This document shows, piece by piece, positions 33,818 through 42,289 of a stretch of DNA of 64,000 nucleotides. The stretch lies in the NCBI GenBank assembly GCA_964474455.1, contig CAYYSU010000001.1, forward strand, positions 62,001-126,000, written 5' to 3'. The position numbers and the translations under genes were made by a program. The notes beneath the pieces are model-generated. The model saw nothing but the letters and a program-made list of their open reading frames with translations. It made no database searches and was not told where the DNA came from. Source of the DNA: BM520 sp964474455. GTDB lineage: Bacteria; Bacteroidota; Bacteroidia; Bacteroidales; BM520. The stretch's first letter is position 1; each line of letters begins with the position of its first letter.

Positions 33818-34837
33818 ATGACTAACATCGAGTGGGGCTCACTGCCCTTTGGTTACATGAAAACAGATTATAATGTTCGTTGCTACTATCGTGATGGTAA
33901 GTGGGGCGAGCTTGAGGTTTCATCTGATGAGAATATTCCTATTCATATGGCGGCATCATGTCTGCATTATGGACAGGAAGCTTTTGAAGGACTCAAAGCT
34001 TTTCGTGGAAGCGACAACAAAATTCGTCTTTTCCGCTGGCAGGAGAATGCCAAACGTATGGCAAGATCCGCTGAAGGTGTCATGATGGCTGAAGTACCCG
34101 TCGAACTTTTCGGTGAAGCCATAAAGAAAGTGATCAAGCTAAATGAGCGTTTTGTCCCTCCCTATGGAACAGGTGCTTCTCTGTACCTTCGCCCGCTGCT
34201 GATTGGTTCCGGCGCGCAGGTTGGAGTAAAACCCGCTTCTGAATATCTGTTCATGGTATTCGTAACTCCGGTAGGTCCCTACTTTAAAGAAGGTTTTAAA
34301 CCTGTTAACTTCCAGATTATCCGTGACTATGACCGGGCTGCCCCTATGGGTACAGGGCATATTAAAGTTGGTGGTAACTATGCGGCCAGCCTTAGAGCTT
34401 CTGAAAGAGCTCACGCTGAAGGTTTTGCTAACGTTCTTTTCCTTGATGCTAAAGAGAAGAAATATATCGACGAAGCAGGACCGGCAAACTTCTTCGCTAT
34501 TAAAGATAATACTTATGTAACCCCTAATTCACATACTATCCTGCCCTCTATTACAAATATGAGCCTTCGCGTTATCGCTGAAGACCTCGGTCTTAAAGTT
34601 GATCTGCGCTCTATAGCAGCTGATGAACTGGGAGATTTTGAGGAAGCCGGAGCATGTGGTACTGCAGCGGTGATATCGCCTATTGGTAAACTTGTTGACC
34701 GTGACACAGGCACGGAGTACGTTTATAGTAAAGACGGGAAAGCAGGCCCCTGGTCAACCAAACTATATGAAAGACTTATTGATATTCAGAACGGCAAGGT
34801 GGAAGATACATATGGATGGCTGGATGTTGTTGAGTAA
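33818..34837 (+). CDS. ilvE: Branched-chain amino acid aminotransferase
   Basis: This 339-residue PLP fold-type IV enzyme interconverts branched-chain amino acids and their 2-oxo acids. SCLHYGQEAFEGLKAFRG near residue 47 is the N-terminal signature, and the PLP lysine is Lys183 in GHIKVGGNYAASL. DEAGPANFFAI near residue 218 and GACGTAAVISPIG near 277 complete the class II BCAT pattern. Length is usual for the group. It is transcribed alone and followed by a long terminator hairpin. Confidence 0.97.
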   Translation: MTNIEWGSLPFGYMKTDYNVRCYYRDGKWGELEVSSDENIPIHMAASCLHYGQEAFEGLKAFRGSDNKIRLFRWQENAKRMARSAEGVMMAEVPVELFGEAIKKVIKLNERFVPPYGTGASLYLRPLLIGSGAQVGVKPASEYLFMVFVTPVGPYFKEGFKPVNFQIIRDYDRAAPMGTGHIKVGGNYAASLRASERAHAEGFANVLFLDAKEKKYIDEAGPANFFAIKDNTYVTPNSHTILPSITNMSLRVIAEDLGLKVDLRSIAADELGDFEEAGACGTAAVISPIGKLVDRDTGTEYVYSKDGKAGPWSTKLYERLIDIQNGKVEDTYGWLDVVE

Positions 34838-34855
34838 CAATATTATACATTGAAT

Positions 34856-34930
34856 ATAAGGCTTTTTAGTATATAAATAGACACTGCACGCCGTGTCTAT
34901 CTTTATACCTGAAAAGCCTTATTTTATTTG
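34856..34930 (+). terminator. Long hairpin terminator after ilvE
   Basis: The 67-nt structure has outer arms ATAAGGCTTTT and AAAAGCCTTAT, middle arms GTATA and TATAC, and inner arms ATAGACAC and GTGTCTAT around an 8-nt loop. A T-rich tail (TTTATTTG) follows. It is unusually long for an intrinsic terminator and also nearly symmetrical, so it could act in both directions. Confidence 0.75.
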
Positions 34931-34979
34931 TTGTATCTGTTTTAACCCCTGATATCTTAGCTTAGTTAAATGTTACCCG

Positions 34980-36125
34980 ATGCAAAAATTACTCCTCATT
35001 CTTCTGCTGTTTTTTCTCAATATATCTGTCAATGCACAGCAGATAATCAATGATTCAATCGTCCATGACGGGCTACAACGTACCTATATATTATATGTGC
35101 CGTCAACATATACCGGAGAACCGGCACCATTGGTTTTAAACCTGCATGGCTATACTTCAAGTGCTTTCGAACAAATGTTTTATGGGAATTTTAGACCGGT
35201 GGCAGATACTGCAGGATTTATCCTGGTGCATCCAAACGGAACCAATGATCCCAATGGCAACGCATACTGGAATGCCGAATTTGGCGGTGATGTGGATGAT
35301 ATTGGTTTCCTGGAGTCACTGATTGATTCATTAGCACTGGATTATAATATTGATATGGAACGTGTATATTCTACAGGGATGTCCAATGGAGGATTTATGA
35401 GTTATACGTTGGCTTGTAATATCAATAACCGTATTGCTGCTGTGGCTTCTGTGACAGGTACCATGTTGGATATCCAATTAACTACCTGCTCTCCGGAACA
35501 TCCAACCCCAGTAATGGAAATTCATGGAACTTCTGATTTCGTGGTTCCTTACAATGGTAATGCGTTCTGGGCCTCCACACCGCAGGTTATTGACTATTGG
35601 GTTAACTATAATCAATGCAACGTAACCCCGCTGCTCACCGATATTCCCGATCTCGACCCTGATGATGGATGCACAGCACACCGATACGACTATGTGAATG
35701 GAGTAAGTGGAAGCAGTGTGGTGCATTATAAAATCGACGGTGGTGGACACACATGGCCCGGAAGTATCATAAATACCGGTAATGGAAATACAAATCAGGA
35801 TTTCAATGCCTGTGTCGCTATCTGGGATTTTTTTAACGCTTATTCCCTGGATGGTTTGAGTACAGGTAATGAGGTGTTTATAAAGGATTTTAGCTTTAAT
35901 GTCTCTCCAAACCCGGCTAATAATTCTATCTCGGTAACCATGGAAAAAGAAGGACTGTATGAAATGACAATTTTCGATTATCAGGGAAGATTGGTGCTTC
36001 TTACAAGCTCACATAATAAAACATTTGAAGGTGATTTAATGTCTGCCACTCCAGGAATTTATTTTATTATGGTCAGAGACATTGAGTCGAATCGTATGGC
36101 TGTTCAAAAACTTATTGTTCAATAA
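34980..36125 (+). CDS. Secreted polyhydroxybutyrate depolymerase/feruloyl esterase-like hydrolase with type IX sorting domain
   Basis: This 381-residue alpha/beta hydrolase has a signal peptide (cleavage near VNAQ). The nucleophile is Ser135 in TGMSNGGF, with an aspartate in HGTSDFVVPY and a histidine in GGGHTWPG completing the triad. The pattern fits the LpqC/CE1-like esterase family (COG3509). The last ~75 residues form a T9SS type A sorting domain starting FNVSPNPANNSISV and ending in the usual short beta-strand, so the enzyme is sent to the surface or medium. It probably hydrolyses ester bonds in polymers or feruloylated glycans; the substrate is not certain. Confidence 0.87.
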   Translation: MQKLLLILLLFFLNISVNAQQIINDSIVHDGLQRTYILYVPSTYTGEPAPLVLNLHGYTSSAFEQMFYGNFRPVADTAGFILVHPNGTNDPNGNAYWNAEFGGDVDDIGFLESLIDSLALDYNIDMERVYSTGMSNGGFMSYTLACNINNRIAAVASVTGTMLDIQLTTCSPEHPTPVMEIHGTSDFVVPYNGNAFWASTPQVIDYWVNYNQCNVTPLLTDIPDLDPDDGCTAHRYDYVNGVSGSSVVHYKIDGGGHTWPGSIINTGNGNTNQDFNACVAIWDFFNAYSLDGLSTGNEVFIKDFSFNVSPNPANNSISVTMEKEGLYEMTIFDYQGRLVLLTSSHNKTFEGDLMSATPGIYFIMVRDIESNRMAVQKLIVQ

Positions 36126-36211
36126 AGTTATGTTACTTCCTTCCCATTATTGTATGTCTTTCAACTAAAAATAGTGTTTTTATTTATATTGCAGCGCTAA
36201 ACGAAAACTAT

Positions 36212-36575
36212 ATGAAAATAATATTACTCCTATTATTTGTAGTTGTTTTTACAATACCTGCAGCATTTTCACAAGAAGAGAATTTTCACAAGAAGAGAAA
36301 AATTTTGATGTTAAACTACATGGATTTGTAAAGTATGAAATGGTTTGGAACTCCCGACAAGCCATTGCAACCCGGGATGGTAATGTGCTATTGTTTCCTG
36401 CTAATAAGAAGCTGGATTCTGGCAACTTATGCCACGTATTGAAACCGATACCGGATTCAATACTGATGAGAAGGTGTCAGGATATCTTATTAACATATTT
36501 GCGAAATTGTCTCTCGGGGGCTTCTCAATTCATGGATGCTAACTCAATGGCGAGAATATGACACCTTTAATAGCG
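36212..36575 (+). pseudogene. Remnant of an outer membrane porin-like (DcaP-like) gene
   Basis: An ATG at 36212 opens a signal peptide (ILLLLFVVVFTIPAAFS) but the frame stops after about 39 codons. A 17-bp tandem duplication at 36266-36299 breaks the frame; removing one copy restores EEKNFDVKLHGFVKYEMVW, which continues in the frame from 36340 and resembles the N-terminus of Bacteroidota DcaP-like porins. A second shift near 36400-36430 moves the similarity to MPRIETDTGFNTDEKVSGY, and a stop then precedes GENMTPLIALF. The rest of the gene is missing where the C25 protease gene ends. I read this as a decayed and deleted outer-membrane-protein gene. It fills most of the 450-bp gap. Confidence 0.65.
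36266..36299 (+). repeat. Exact 17-bp tandem duplication
   Basis: TTTTCACAAGAAGAGAA occurs twice in direct succession (36266-36282 and 36283-36299). The length is not a multiple of three, so it causes a frameshift in the surrounding porin-like reading frame. Confidence 0.95.
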
Positions 36576-39500
36576 CTATTTGATAATAACTCTCTTCTGA
36601 GTAACATTGCCATCGGTCTCTAATCTAAGGATATATACTCCTGAATGAAGGCCGTTAGTATTCAGTGTTGTTTTGTTTTGATTATTAAATGATGATTGAA
36701 TTATTTTTCCCGTAATATCAATCATTGTAACAGTGAAATTATTGCCGGGGAATTCTATCGTGAGAAAATCTGTTGCAGGATTAGGATAAACAGATAATGT
36801 TGAGATGTTTGCCTCGTCAACTCCAATACAAGCATCAAAAGTCACAATAATCTCATCCGAAGCGGTATAACCTTCAGCAGTTATTACGCTAACAGAAATG
36901 TAGTTTATATTTTCCTTAAAATTAGTAGTATCAACAACTATGGTTTGAGATGTGGCACCATTCGACCATAAATAATCAACAAAATCATCTCCGGCATCAA
37001 GAGTAATATGTTTGTTCAAACAAATGGTGGTATCCCTTCCCAGTGAGATGTTCTGTGGCCTGGCAGTGTTAAGCTCCAGGTAATCAATAATTTTCGCCAT
37101 TAATAATTGCCTTGAAGATGCCGCATTAGACGGGTTTAATCCGCCCCACTCAAAGGTTGTTGCTATGGCTTTGTAGTTGTCGCCTTGATGAGTTGCCATG
37201 GCGCCAAAGGTATTGGGTTCACTGGTGAAAATTAACTGTGTAGGCTCTGAAACCTCGAGATGGTCAATATGCTTGTTATCGCCGGTGTATCCGAACTCCA
37301 TGCCTTCACCAAATGTGCCTTCCATGCCGACGAGATTCTCATTTCCATAAACCCAACCATTGCCAATGTAAGAGTCAATATTCATCATATCATGAAGTGG
37401 CGTATGATTATTGAAATACCAGAATGACCCGGATTCTATATACATTTTTTTACCCGAATTCAAATAGTCGGCAAATAATTGTCCCTCTTCCTGAGTGACA
37501 TTATGAGCATAAGGGAAAACCCCCAGAGTAAGAAATATAGCATCATAGTCAGAGATGTTTTCGGGTAGATAATTATAGTATTCTGCACTTGCCCCCACAC
37601 TTTTCAGATCTTCAACCATTACAGGAGCAGAATTCATGTTATTATCTAAATCACAAACAAGTACGCGTGGTAATCCAATGAAGGTATAATGCTCTTCAGA
37701 AAACTGCTTTCCACGATCTGCTTCCAAAGTAAAGTCAATGAAAGAAGTAAAACCATTTGGTGTCTCTTCAGAGGTTGTAATTTCAAAACTCAGCGTAACG
37801 CTCTCTTCAGCACCAAGAAGCTCGATGTTCTGTGGATTATCTACGCAGTTAACAAAAATATCTTTTGGATTAATATTGATGTGAAGATTCTCAAGTGGTG
37901 CATTTCCTTCGTTTGTTAAGGTGTAGGTTAAAATAGCATTTTCACCAGCATCAATACGGCCATTGGGTTGGTTGCTCTGCTCTGTGACTTCAAATTCAGT
38001 GATAACCGGAATAACAGCTCCTACAGGAAGAATGAAGGAACTGCTCCATGATTTTTCCTCATCAGAAATAATAAGAACAGAGATGTCTTTTGGTGCGATG
38101 TCTGGAGATATCTCTAATGTAATAGCATTGTCGATTGTGATCTCTTCTCCTGACTCCATTGTGCCGATAGCTGATATGTTATTAATGATGTTAATCATTG
38201 GGCTATCAATTACCGCAGCGAATATAGCGTTAATACAAGCCTTGTCTCCACTGTTTTTGAATGTCAGGTTAATATTTACTGTTTCGCCATAATCAGCAAT
38301 TCCATTCCCATTGTATTCGTTGTCATCAACAACGGCCTTGGTACATATTATTAGAGGTGTGTTTGATGTCACAGAGAGGGGTTGTGTATAACGAAGCTTA
38401 TTATGTGCAATAACTGATATTTCATAATCCTGACCATCAACAGCAGGCGAGGGGAGAGTGATTGTAGTTTCACCATTCACATCAGCGAAAGTTCTGGTAA
38501 TAAGTTCATTATTTAACAACACGGCAATTCGTGCATGGGGTGCATCACTTTTAAAGGTGATATCTGTATCTCCTTCAATTATTGTTTCTGGTATAGAAAC
38601 AAGCACCTCTTCAGGTTTGGCAGTATATATATCCAGTGAAGGATCGCCGAAAAGGTTTAGCTCGTAGGCAGTCCAACGAAAATACTCACCGTCAAGCCAT
38701 GATGTCTCAGCCTCTTTGGAATATGCATTGGCCCAGCCAATCTCTGTAATATCCATCCCGAATAGTGCATCAAAGAAGTAACGGTTGTAAAATTGTGACG
38801 AAGAGTTTGTATTGGAAGGCATATACCAACCATATCGTGAGTTAGCCACAGCTGCAACATAAGCTGTCTCCATCGTGGTGATTTTCTCAGCAAAACTGTC
38901 CCCTGCGGAGTGATTACCACTTGTTCCTCTATTGTCAAAAGAGCCATTATAACATCCCTGCGAATAGCCAATACAGTATCCTCTCTCAATACCATCGTTT
39001 TTCAATAACTGTGTGGTGAGATCCTGGTTGTCCATCTTCATATTATATGTGACATTTGAGTGTCCCAGGTGATTTAGGAAGTTAAGCCCGGTAATATTGA
39101 AGTGATCACGTATAACCCTTGGACTCCAGCTCTCGTCCCGGTCGTATAGCCTTGAAGTTTCCACCTTATCGCTTATGGCAGCAGTAGTAAAACCATGGTT
39201 TGATGTGCCATAATACAACTCATCCATATATGTGCCTCCCCATGTCAGAGGATTATTGTTCAGGTTTTCACCTACCAAAAGAAATTTATTTGCATCATCA
39301 ATAACAGGCTGATCCTGATACATGATGTTTTTGTGTATTATGTTTGCTATCTCGCCGGGTGAGTCAACGCAAAAGCGTCCTATGGCAACCTCTGCATAAA
39401 GGTCTCCTTCGCCAACCTGTCCCCAAACTCCATTGCCATTCTCATCCCAATTTCCATCGAGATTTGAATAATACATATCGGCAGGAATATCATTATCATC

Positions 39501-40406
39501 GACAGCTTTAAGTCCCCTGTGAGGAATAAAATTTTGGCCTTCATTTACCGGATCAGCGTCGCCAACAAGAATAACGTACTCAATACCATAATTTTCATAA
39601 TAATGCTTTATGCAGTTACGAATCTGATCCTGTTCATCCAATCCGTCATAATTAGTAATAATATCTTCAGTAGAGATGGTAAGAGTGAAGAATCCTGTTG
39701 ATTGTTTATATGCAATATACTCTTCAAGTAGCGGAAGGTATTCGGCTTTCGAAATAAACAGCATATCGGCATCTCCGTTTTTAGCATCTGAGTATGAGTA
39801 CGAAATACGCTTTTCCGGATTAGAAACAATACCATTTAATCTTGTTATGACCGATTTTGAATTCGAGGCTCTGCAAATCGACTGTTTTGCAGCAACTGTT
39901 TTATATTCAAATGTAATTGATGATATGAAAAGTATCTCTCCTGCCAACGGATGATACTCCACCGGACAGATATTAAAGGTAGCGATGCCGTGGCCGGATA
40001 GAAAGTGCGTATGATGATTTGTAATTGCCGATTGCGGAAAACGGGTGCTGCCGTAAAAAGTGTCGTCTGGATTTGTGAAATAACTCTGCGAAGAAATCTC
40101 CGAAACAGGCAGTGGCTTTTGCACAGGCATTATTGTGCCACTCTCGGAATTTTTATGATAAGTGATGCTTGTTATTGTTACATCACTTAGCTCTCTGTTT
40201 TGTGGTAACAAAATATTGTGACCGTAAACAGGCATTGCCGGAGACCCCGGTTGACCACCATTGCGGATATCTTTATAATGTATATCAACATAATCCCCAT
40301 TTGTTATTACTTGTGGCTGATCAAATGAAAGCGTTATGGATTGGCAAAAAGCATTTAGCCCTAAAATAATAGTTAAAAGACTGGTAAATAGTATGCGTCT
40401 GATCAT
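36576..40406 (-). CDS. Gingipain-like C25 family cysteine protease with type IX sorting domain
   Basis: This 1276-residue secreted protein has a signal peptide (cleavage near AFCQ) and a propeptide-like N-terminal part. The C25 catalytic domain spans about residues 210-590. It has EYVILVGDADPVNEG, NFLNHLGHSN with the likely catalytic His449, and GYSQGCYNG with the likely nucleophile Cys485. Several Ig-like or CARDB-type beta domains follow (about 600-900), then a ThuA/DUF4350-like segment, and finally a T9SS sorting domain beginning LSVYPNPATDFLTIE. The family includes PorU and gingipains; length and domains fit a large surface protease rather than the PorU sortase. It has a well-formed promoter divergent from rpmE2. 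Confidence 0.88.
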   Translation of the reverse strand: MIRRILFTSLLTIILGLNAFCQSITLSFDQPQVITNGDYVDIHYKDIRNGGQPGSPAMPVYGHNILLPQNRELSDVTITSITYHKNSESGTIMPVQKPLPVSEISSQSYFTNPDDTFYGSTRFPQSAITNHHTHFLSGHGIATFNICPVEYHPLAGEILFISSITFEYKTVAAKQSICRASNSKSVITRLNGIVSNPEKRISYSYSDAKNGDADMLFISKAEYLPLLEEYIAYKQSTGFFTLTISTEDIITNYDGLDEQDQIRNCIKHYYENYGIEYVILVGDADPVNEGQNFIPHRGLKAVDDNDIPADMYYSNLDGNWDENGNGVWGQVGEGDLYAEVAIGRFCVDSPGEIANIIHKNIMYQDQPVIDDANKFLLVGENLNNNPLTWGGTYMDELYYGTSNHGFTTAAISDKVETSRLYDRDESWSPRVIRDHFNITGLNFLNHLGHSNVTYNMKMDNQDLTTQLLKNDGIERGYCIGYSQGCYNGSFDNRGTSGNHSAGDSFAEKITTMETAYVAAVANSRYGWYMPSNTNSSSQFYNRYFFDALFGMDITEIGWANAYSKEAETSWLDGEYFRWTAYELNLFGDPSLDIYTAKPEEVLVSIPETIIEGDTDITFKSDAPHARIAVLLNNELITRTFADVNGETTITLPSPAVDGQDYEISVIAHNKLRYTQPLSVTSNTPLIICTKAVVDDNEYNGNGIADYGETVNINLTFKNSGDKACINAIFAAVIDSPMINIINNISAIGTMESGEEITIDNAITLEISPDIAPKDISVLIISDEEKSWSSSFILPVGAVIPVITEFEVTEQSNQPNGRIDAGENAILTYTLTNEGNAPLENLHININPKDIFVNCVDNPQNIELLGAEESVTLSFEITTSEETPNGFTSFIDFTLEADRGKQFSEEHYTFIGLPRVLVCDLDNNMNSAPVMVEDLKSVGASAEYYNYLPENISDYDAIFLTLGVFPYAHNVTQEEGQLFADYLNSGKKMYIESGSFWYFNNHTPLHDMMNIDSYIGNGWVYGNENLVGMEGTFGEGMEFGYTGDNKHIDHLEVSEPTQLIFTSEPNTFGAMATHQGDNYKAIATTFEWGGLNPSNAASSRQLLMAKIIDYLELNTARPQNISLGRDTTICLNKHITLDAGDDFVDYLWSNGATSQTIVVDTTNFKENINYISVSVITAEGYTASDEIIVTFDACIGVDEANISTLSVYPNPATDFLTIEFPGNNFTVTMIDITGKIIQSSFNNQNKTTLNTNGLHSGVYILRLETDGNVTQKRVIIK

Positions 40407-40477
40407 TTGCTTATAGTTTCGTATTATTATTGTTTATAAGATAAGACAGCCGTAATGTAATAACGGTGTCCAGCAGG

Positions 40478-40507
40478 CAAAAATAGTTTTTTTGACCTGT
40501 CACACAA
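40478..40507 (-). promoter_or_regulatory. Promoter of the C25 protease gene
   Basis: On the minus strand TTG (40505-40507) and TATTTTTG (40478-40485) are separated by 19 nt, an ideal Bacteroidota -33/-7 pair. The leader to the start codon is about 65 nt. Confidence 0.75.
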
Positions 40508-40580
40508 CTAGAAGATTTTGTTAAATTTGCGTTCGTCGGAGTTTTGAACAGGTGATTGTTAATTATTTTCATGTAATTCT

Positions 40581-40610
40581 TTGTTATTTGATGATAAACT
40601 CCTAATTTTG
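40581..40610 (+). promoter_or_regulatory. Promoter of rpmE2
   Basis: TTG (40581-40583) and TAATTTTG (40603-40610) are separated by 19 nt, again the ideal spacing. The start codon lies about 51 nt downstream of the -7 box. Confidence 0.78.
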
Positions 40611-40661
40611 CACCCCTGAATTGGATAAGGATAAGATTATTAGAATTTAAAGAATATAGAA

Positions 40662-40925
40662 ATGCAAGCAGGAATTCACCCAAAGGACTATAGATTAGTG
40701 GTTTTCAAAGATATGTCAAACGACTATACTTTCATGTGCCGCTCAACTGTTAACGCAAAAGAGACAATAACCTGGGAAGATGGTAAAGAATATCCGTTGG
40801 TAAAATTGGAGATCTCACACACCTCACACCCTTTCTTCACCGGTAAGATGAAGCTTGTGGATACTGCAGGTCGTGTTGACAAGTTCAGAAGTAAATACAA
40901 AAAACATTATCAGGAACGTAACTAA
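40662..40925 (+). CDS. rpmE2: 50S ribosomal protein L31 type B
   Basis: This 87-residue ribosomal protein begins MQAGIHPKDYRLVVFKD, typical of L31 type B, and has TSHPFFTGKMKLVDTAGRV near residue 55. It lacks the CxxC zinc ligands of type A L31 (only one Cys is present), so it is the zinc-independent form. It has its own promoter and terminator. In other bacteria the type B paralogue replaces type A when zinc is scarce; I see no Zur-like box that would prove this here. Confidence 0.97.
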   Translation: MQAGIHPKDYRLVVFKDMSNDYTFMCRSTVNAKETITWEDGKEYPLVKLEISHTSHPFFTGKMKLVDTAGRVDKFRSKYKKHYQERN

Positions 40926-40953
40926 ACCTACGCTTCGAAATGAAAATATTCTA

Positions 40954-40990
40954 AAGCTGTCTTATTTATTTAAGACGGCTTTTCTGTTTT
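40954..40990 (+). terminator. Rho-independent terminator of rpmE2
   Basis: A 10-bp stem (AAGCTGTCTT with AAGACGGCTT, one G-T pair) around an 8-nt AT loop runs into TTCTGTTTT. It begins 29 nt after the rpmE2 stop. Confidence 0.8.
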
Positions 40991-41032
40991 ATACTTGATC
41001 GAAATCCATTACTTTTACAGAAAAATACTCAC

Positions 41033-42223
41033 ATGAACCTGATTTTCTTTGACGATAAGCACACAGAAGACCTTCTGCCTTTGACATTTTACCGCCCTAC
41101 AGCAAAGCTTCTTACCGGAATCTTAACTACCGCTGAGCGATGGGAGAAAATATTGAATATTAAAGGATCATACCTCACCCGACCTTATCTTTCTGAGAAA
41201 TATTCTTTAACAGTAACAGATGATAATCTGATTCTTAATGGCAGAGCATTGCCCGACGATAATCTCATCACTGAAATTCGTAATCTGAATATTGGTGAAT
41301 GCCTGATGATGGATGATGTCCTTGTGGCAGCACGCACAAATCAGAAGCATATGCAAAACAATGTTGCTGCTTTGGCTCTGGCTGATTTTATTAAAAAAGA
41401 AATTTATGATGTAAATTGTATTCTTCATGGCTGGGATCTCTTCGCATTAAATGGTAAATACATATCTTTCGATTTTAATCTTCTTACCAAAGATAGAGAA
41501 AGCGCCAAGCTGAGCCACACCAATACTGTGATTGGCAATGGCAAGGTGTTTCTTGAAGAGGGTGCTGGCGCTGAGTGTGCTGTGTTTAATACTACATCCG
41601 GACCAATATATATAGCTTCAGGAGCTACGGTGATGGAGGGTTCTGTAGTGCGCGGGCCTTTTTCCCTTGGAGAATACTCTACTCTGAAAATGCTATCAAA
41701 AATTTACGGCCCTACAAACATAGGCCCACATTGCAAGGTTGGGGGAGAAGTTAATAACGCGGTATTCTTGGGGTACTGCAATAAAGCTCATGACGGATTT
41801 CTCGGACAGGCAGTGATATCTGAGTGGTGTAACCTGGGGGCGGATACCAATAACTCTAATCTTAAAAATACTTATGATATTGTTAAGATGTGGAGCTATA
41901 CACAACAACGGTTTGTAAAAACAGGATTGCAATTCTGTGGTTTGATAATGGGCGATCACTCCAAATGTGGTATTAATACCATGTTCAACACAGGAACCGT
42001 CATTGGAGTGAATTGTAATATCTTTGGTGCAGGCTATCAAAAGAATCTTATCCCTTCATTCTCCTGGGGCGGTGGAACCACCCCTCGAAAACATTATCCG
42101 CTGGAAAAAAATATGCAAGTTGCCGATACTGTCTACTCACGCAGGAATATGAATTTCGACCAAAAGGAACAAAATATTATGGCTACCATATATAATATGT
42201 GCCTTAAACATGACAATTACTAG
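41033..42223 (+). CDS. GlmU-like putative sugar nucleotidyltransferase
   Basis: This 396-residue protein begins NLIFFDDKHTEDLLPLTFYR and lacks the classic GxGTRM loop of GlmU. The C-terminal half shows left-handed beta-helix hexapeptide repeats (IYIASGATVMEGSVVRGPFS near 190, then GPTNIGPHCKVGGEVNNAVF and GVNCNIFGAGY). This matches the Bacteroidota GlmU-family group annotated as putative sugar nucleotidyltransferase. It may make an activated sugar or acetylate one for cell envelope synthesis, but the degenerate N-terminus makes the reaction uncertain. lon follows 66 nt downstream. Confidence 0.85.
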   Translation: MNLIFFDDKHTEDLLPLTFYRPTAKLLTGILTTAERWEKILNIKGSYLTRPYLSEKYSLTVTDDNLILNGRALPDDNLITEIRNLNIGECLMMDDVLVAARTNQKHMQNNVAALALADFIKKEIYDVNCILHGWDLFALNGKYISFDFNLLTKDRESAKLSHTNTVIGNGKVFLEEGAGAECAVFNTTSGPIYIASGATVMEGSVVRGPFSLGEYSTLKMLSKIYGPTNIGPHCKVGGEVNNAVFLGYCNKAHDGFLGQAVISEWCNLGADTNNSNLKNTYDIVKMWSYTQQRFVKTGLQFCGLIMGDHSKCGINTMFNTGTVIGVNCNIFGAGYQKNLIPSFSWGGGTTPRKHYPLEKNMQVADTVYSRRNMNFDQKEQNIMATIYNMCLKHDNY

Positions 42224-42263
42224 ATTTGGCATAGCATTTGACCTGACCGCACACGTGATCCAT

Positions 42264-42280
42264 TTTTGACATTTTGACAG
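42264..42280 (+). promoter_or_regulatory. Element upstream of lon: tandem TTTTGACA repeat, shared with htpG
   Basis: TTTTGACA occurs twice head-to-tail (42264-42271, 42272-42279). The enclosed TTGACATTTTGACAG (42266-42280) matches 13 of 15 bases of the element before htpG. It ends 9 nt before the lon ATG, so it would sit in the leader or overlap the transcription start. Confidence 0.5.
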
Positions 42281-42289
42281 ATATATAAT

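Noticed and set aside
36340..36561. 73-codon plus-strand frame as an independent gene
   Set aside because: Its translation joins the signal peptide upstream once the 17-bp duplication is removed, so it is part of a pseudogene; the later part is out of frame relative to the similarity.
40411..40683. 90-codon minus-strand frame across the C25/rpmE2 intergenic region
   Set aside because: It covers two well-formed promoters, overlaps the rpmE2 start and has no recognisable domain or signal.
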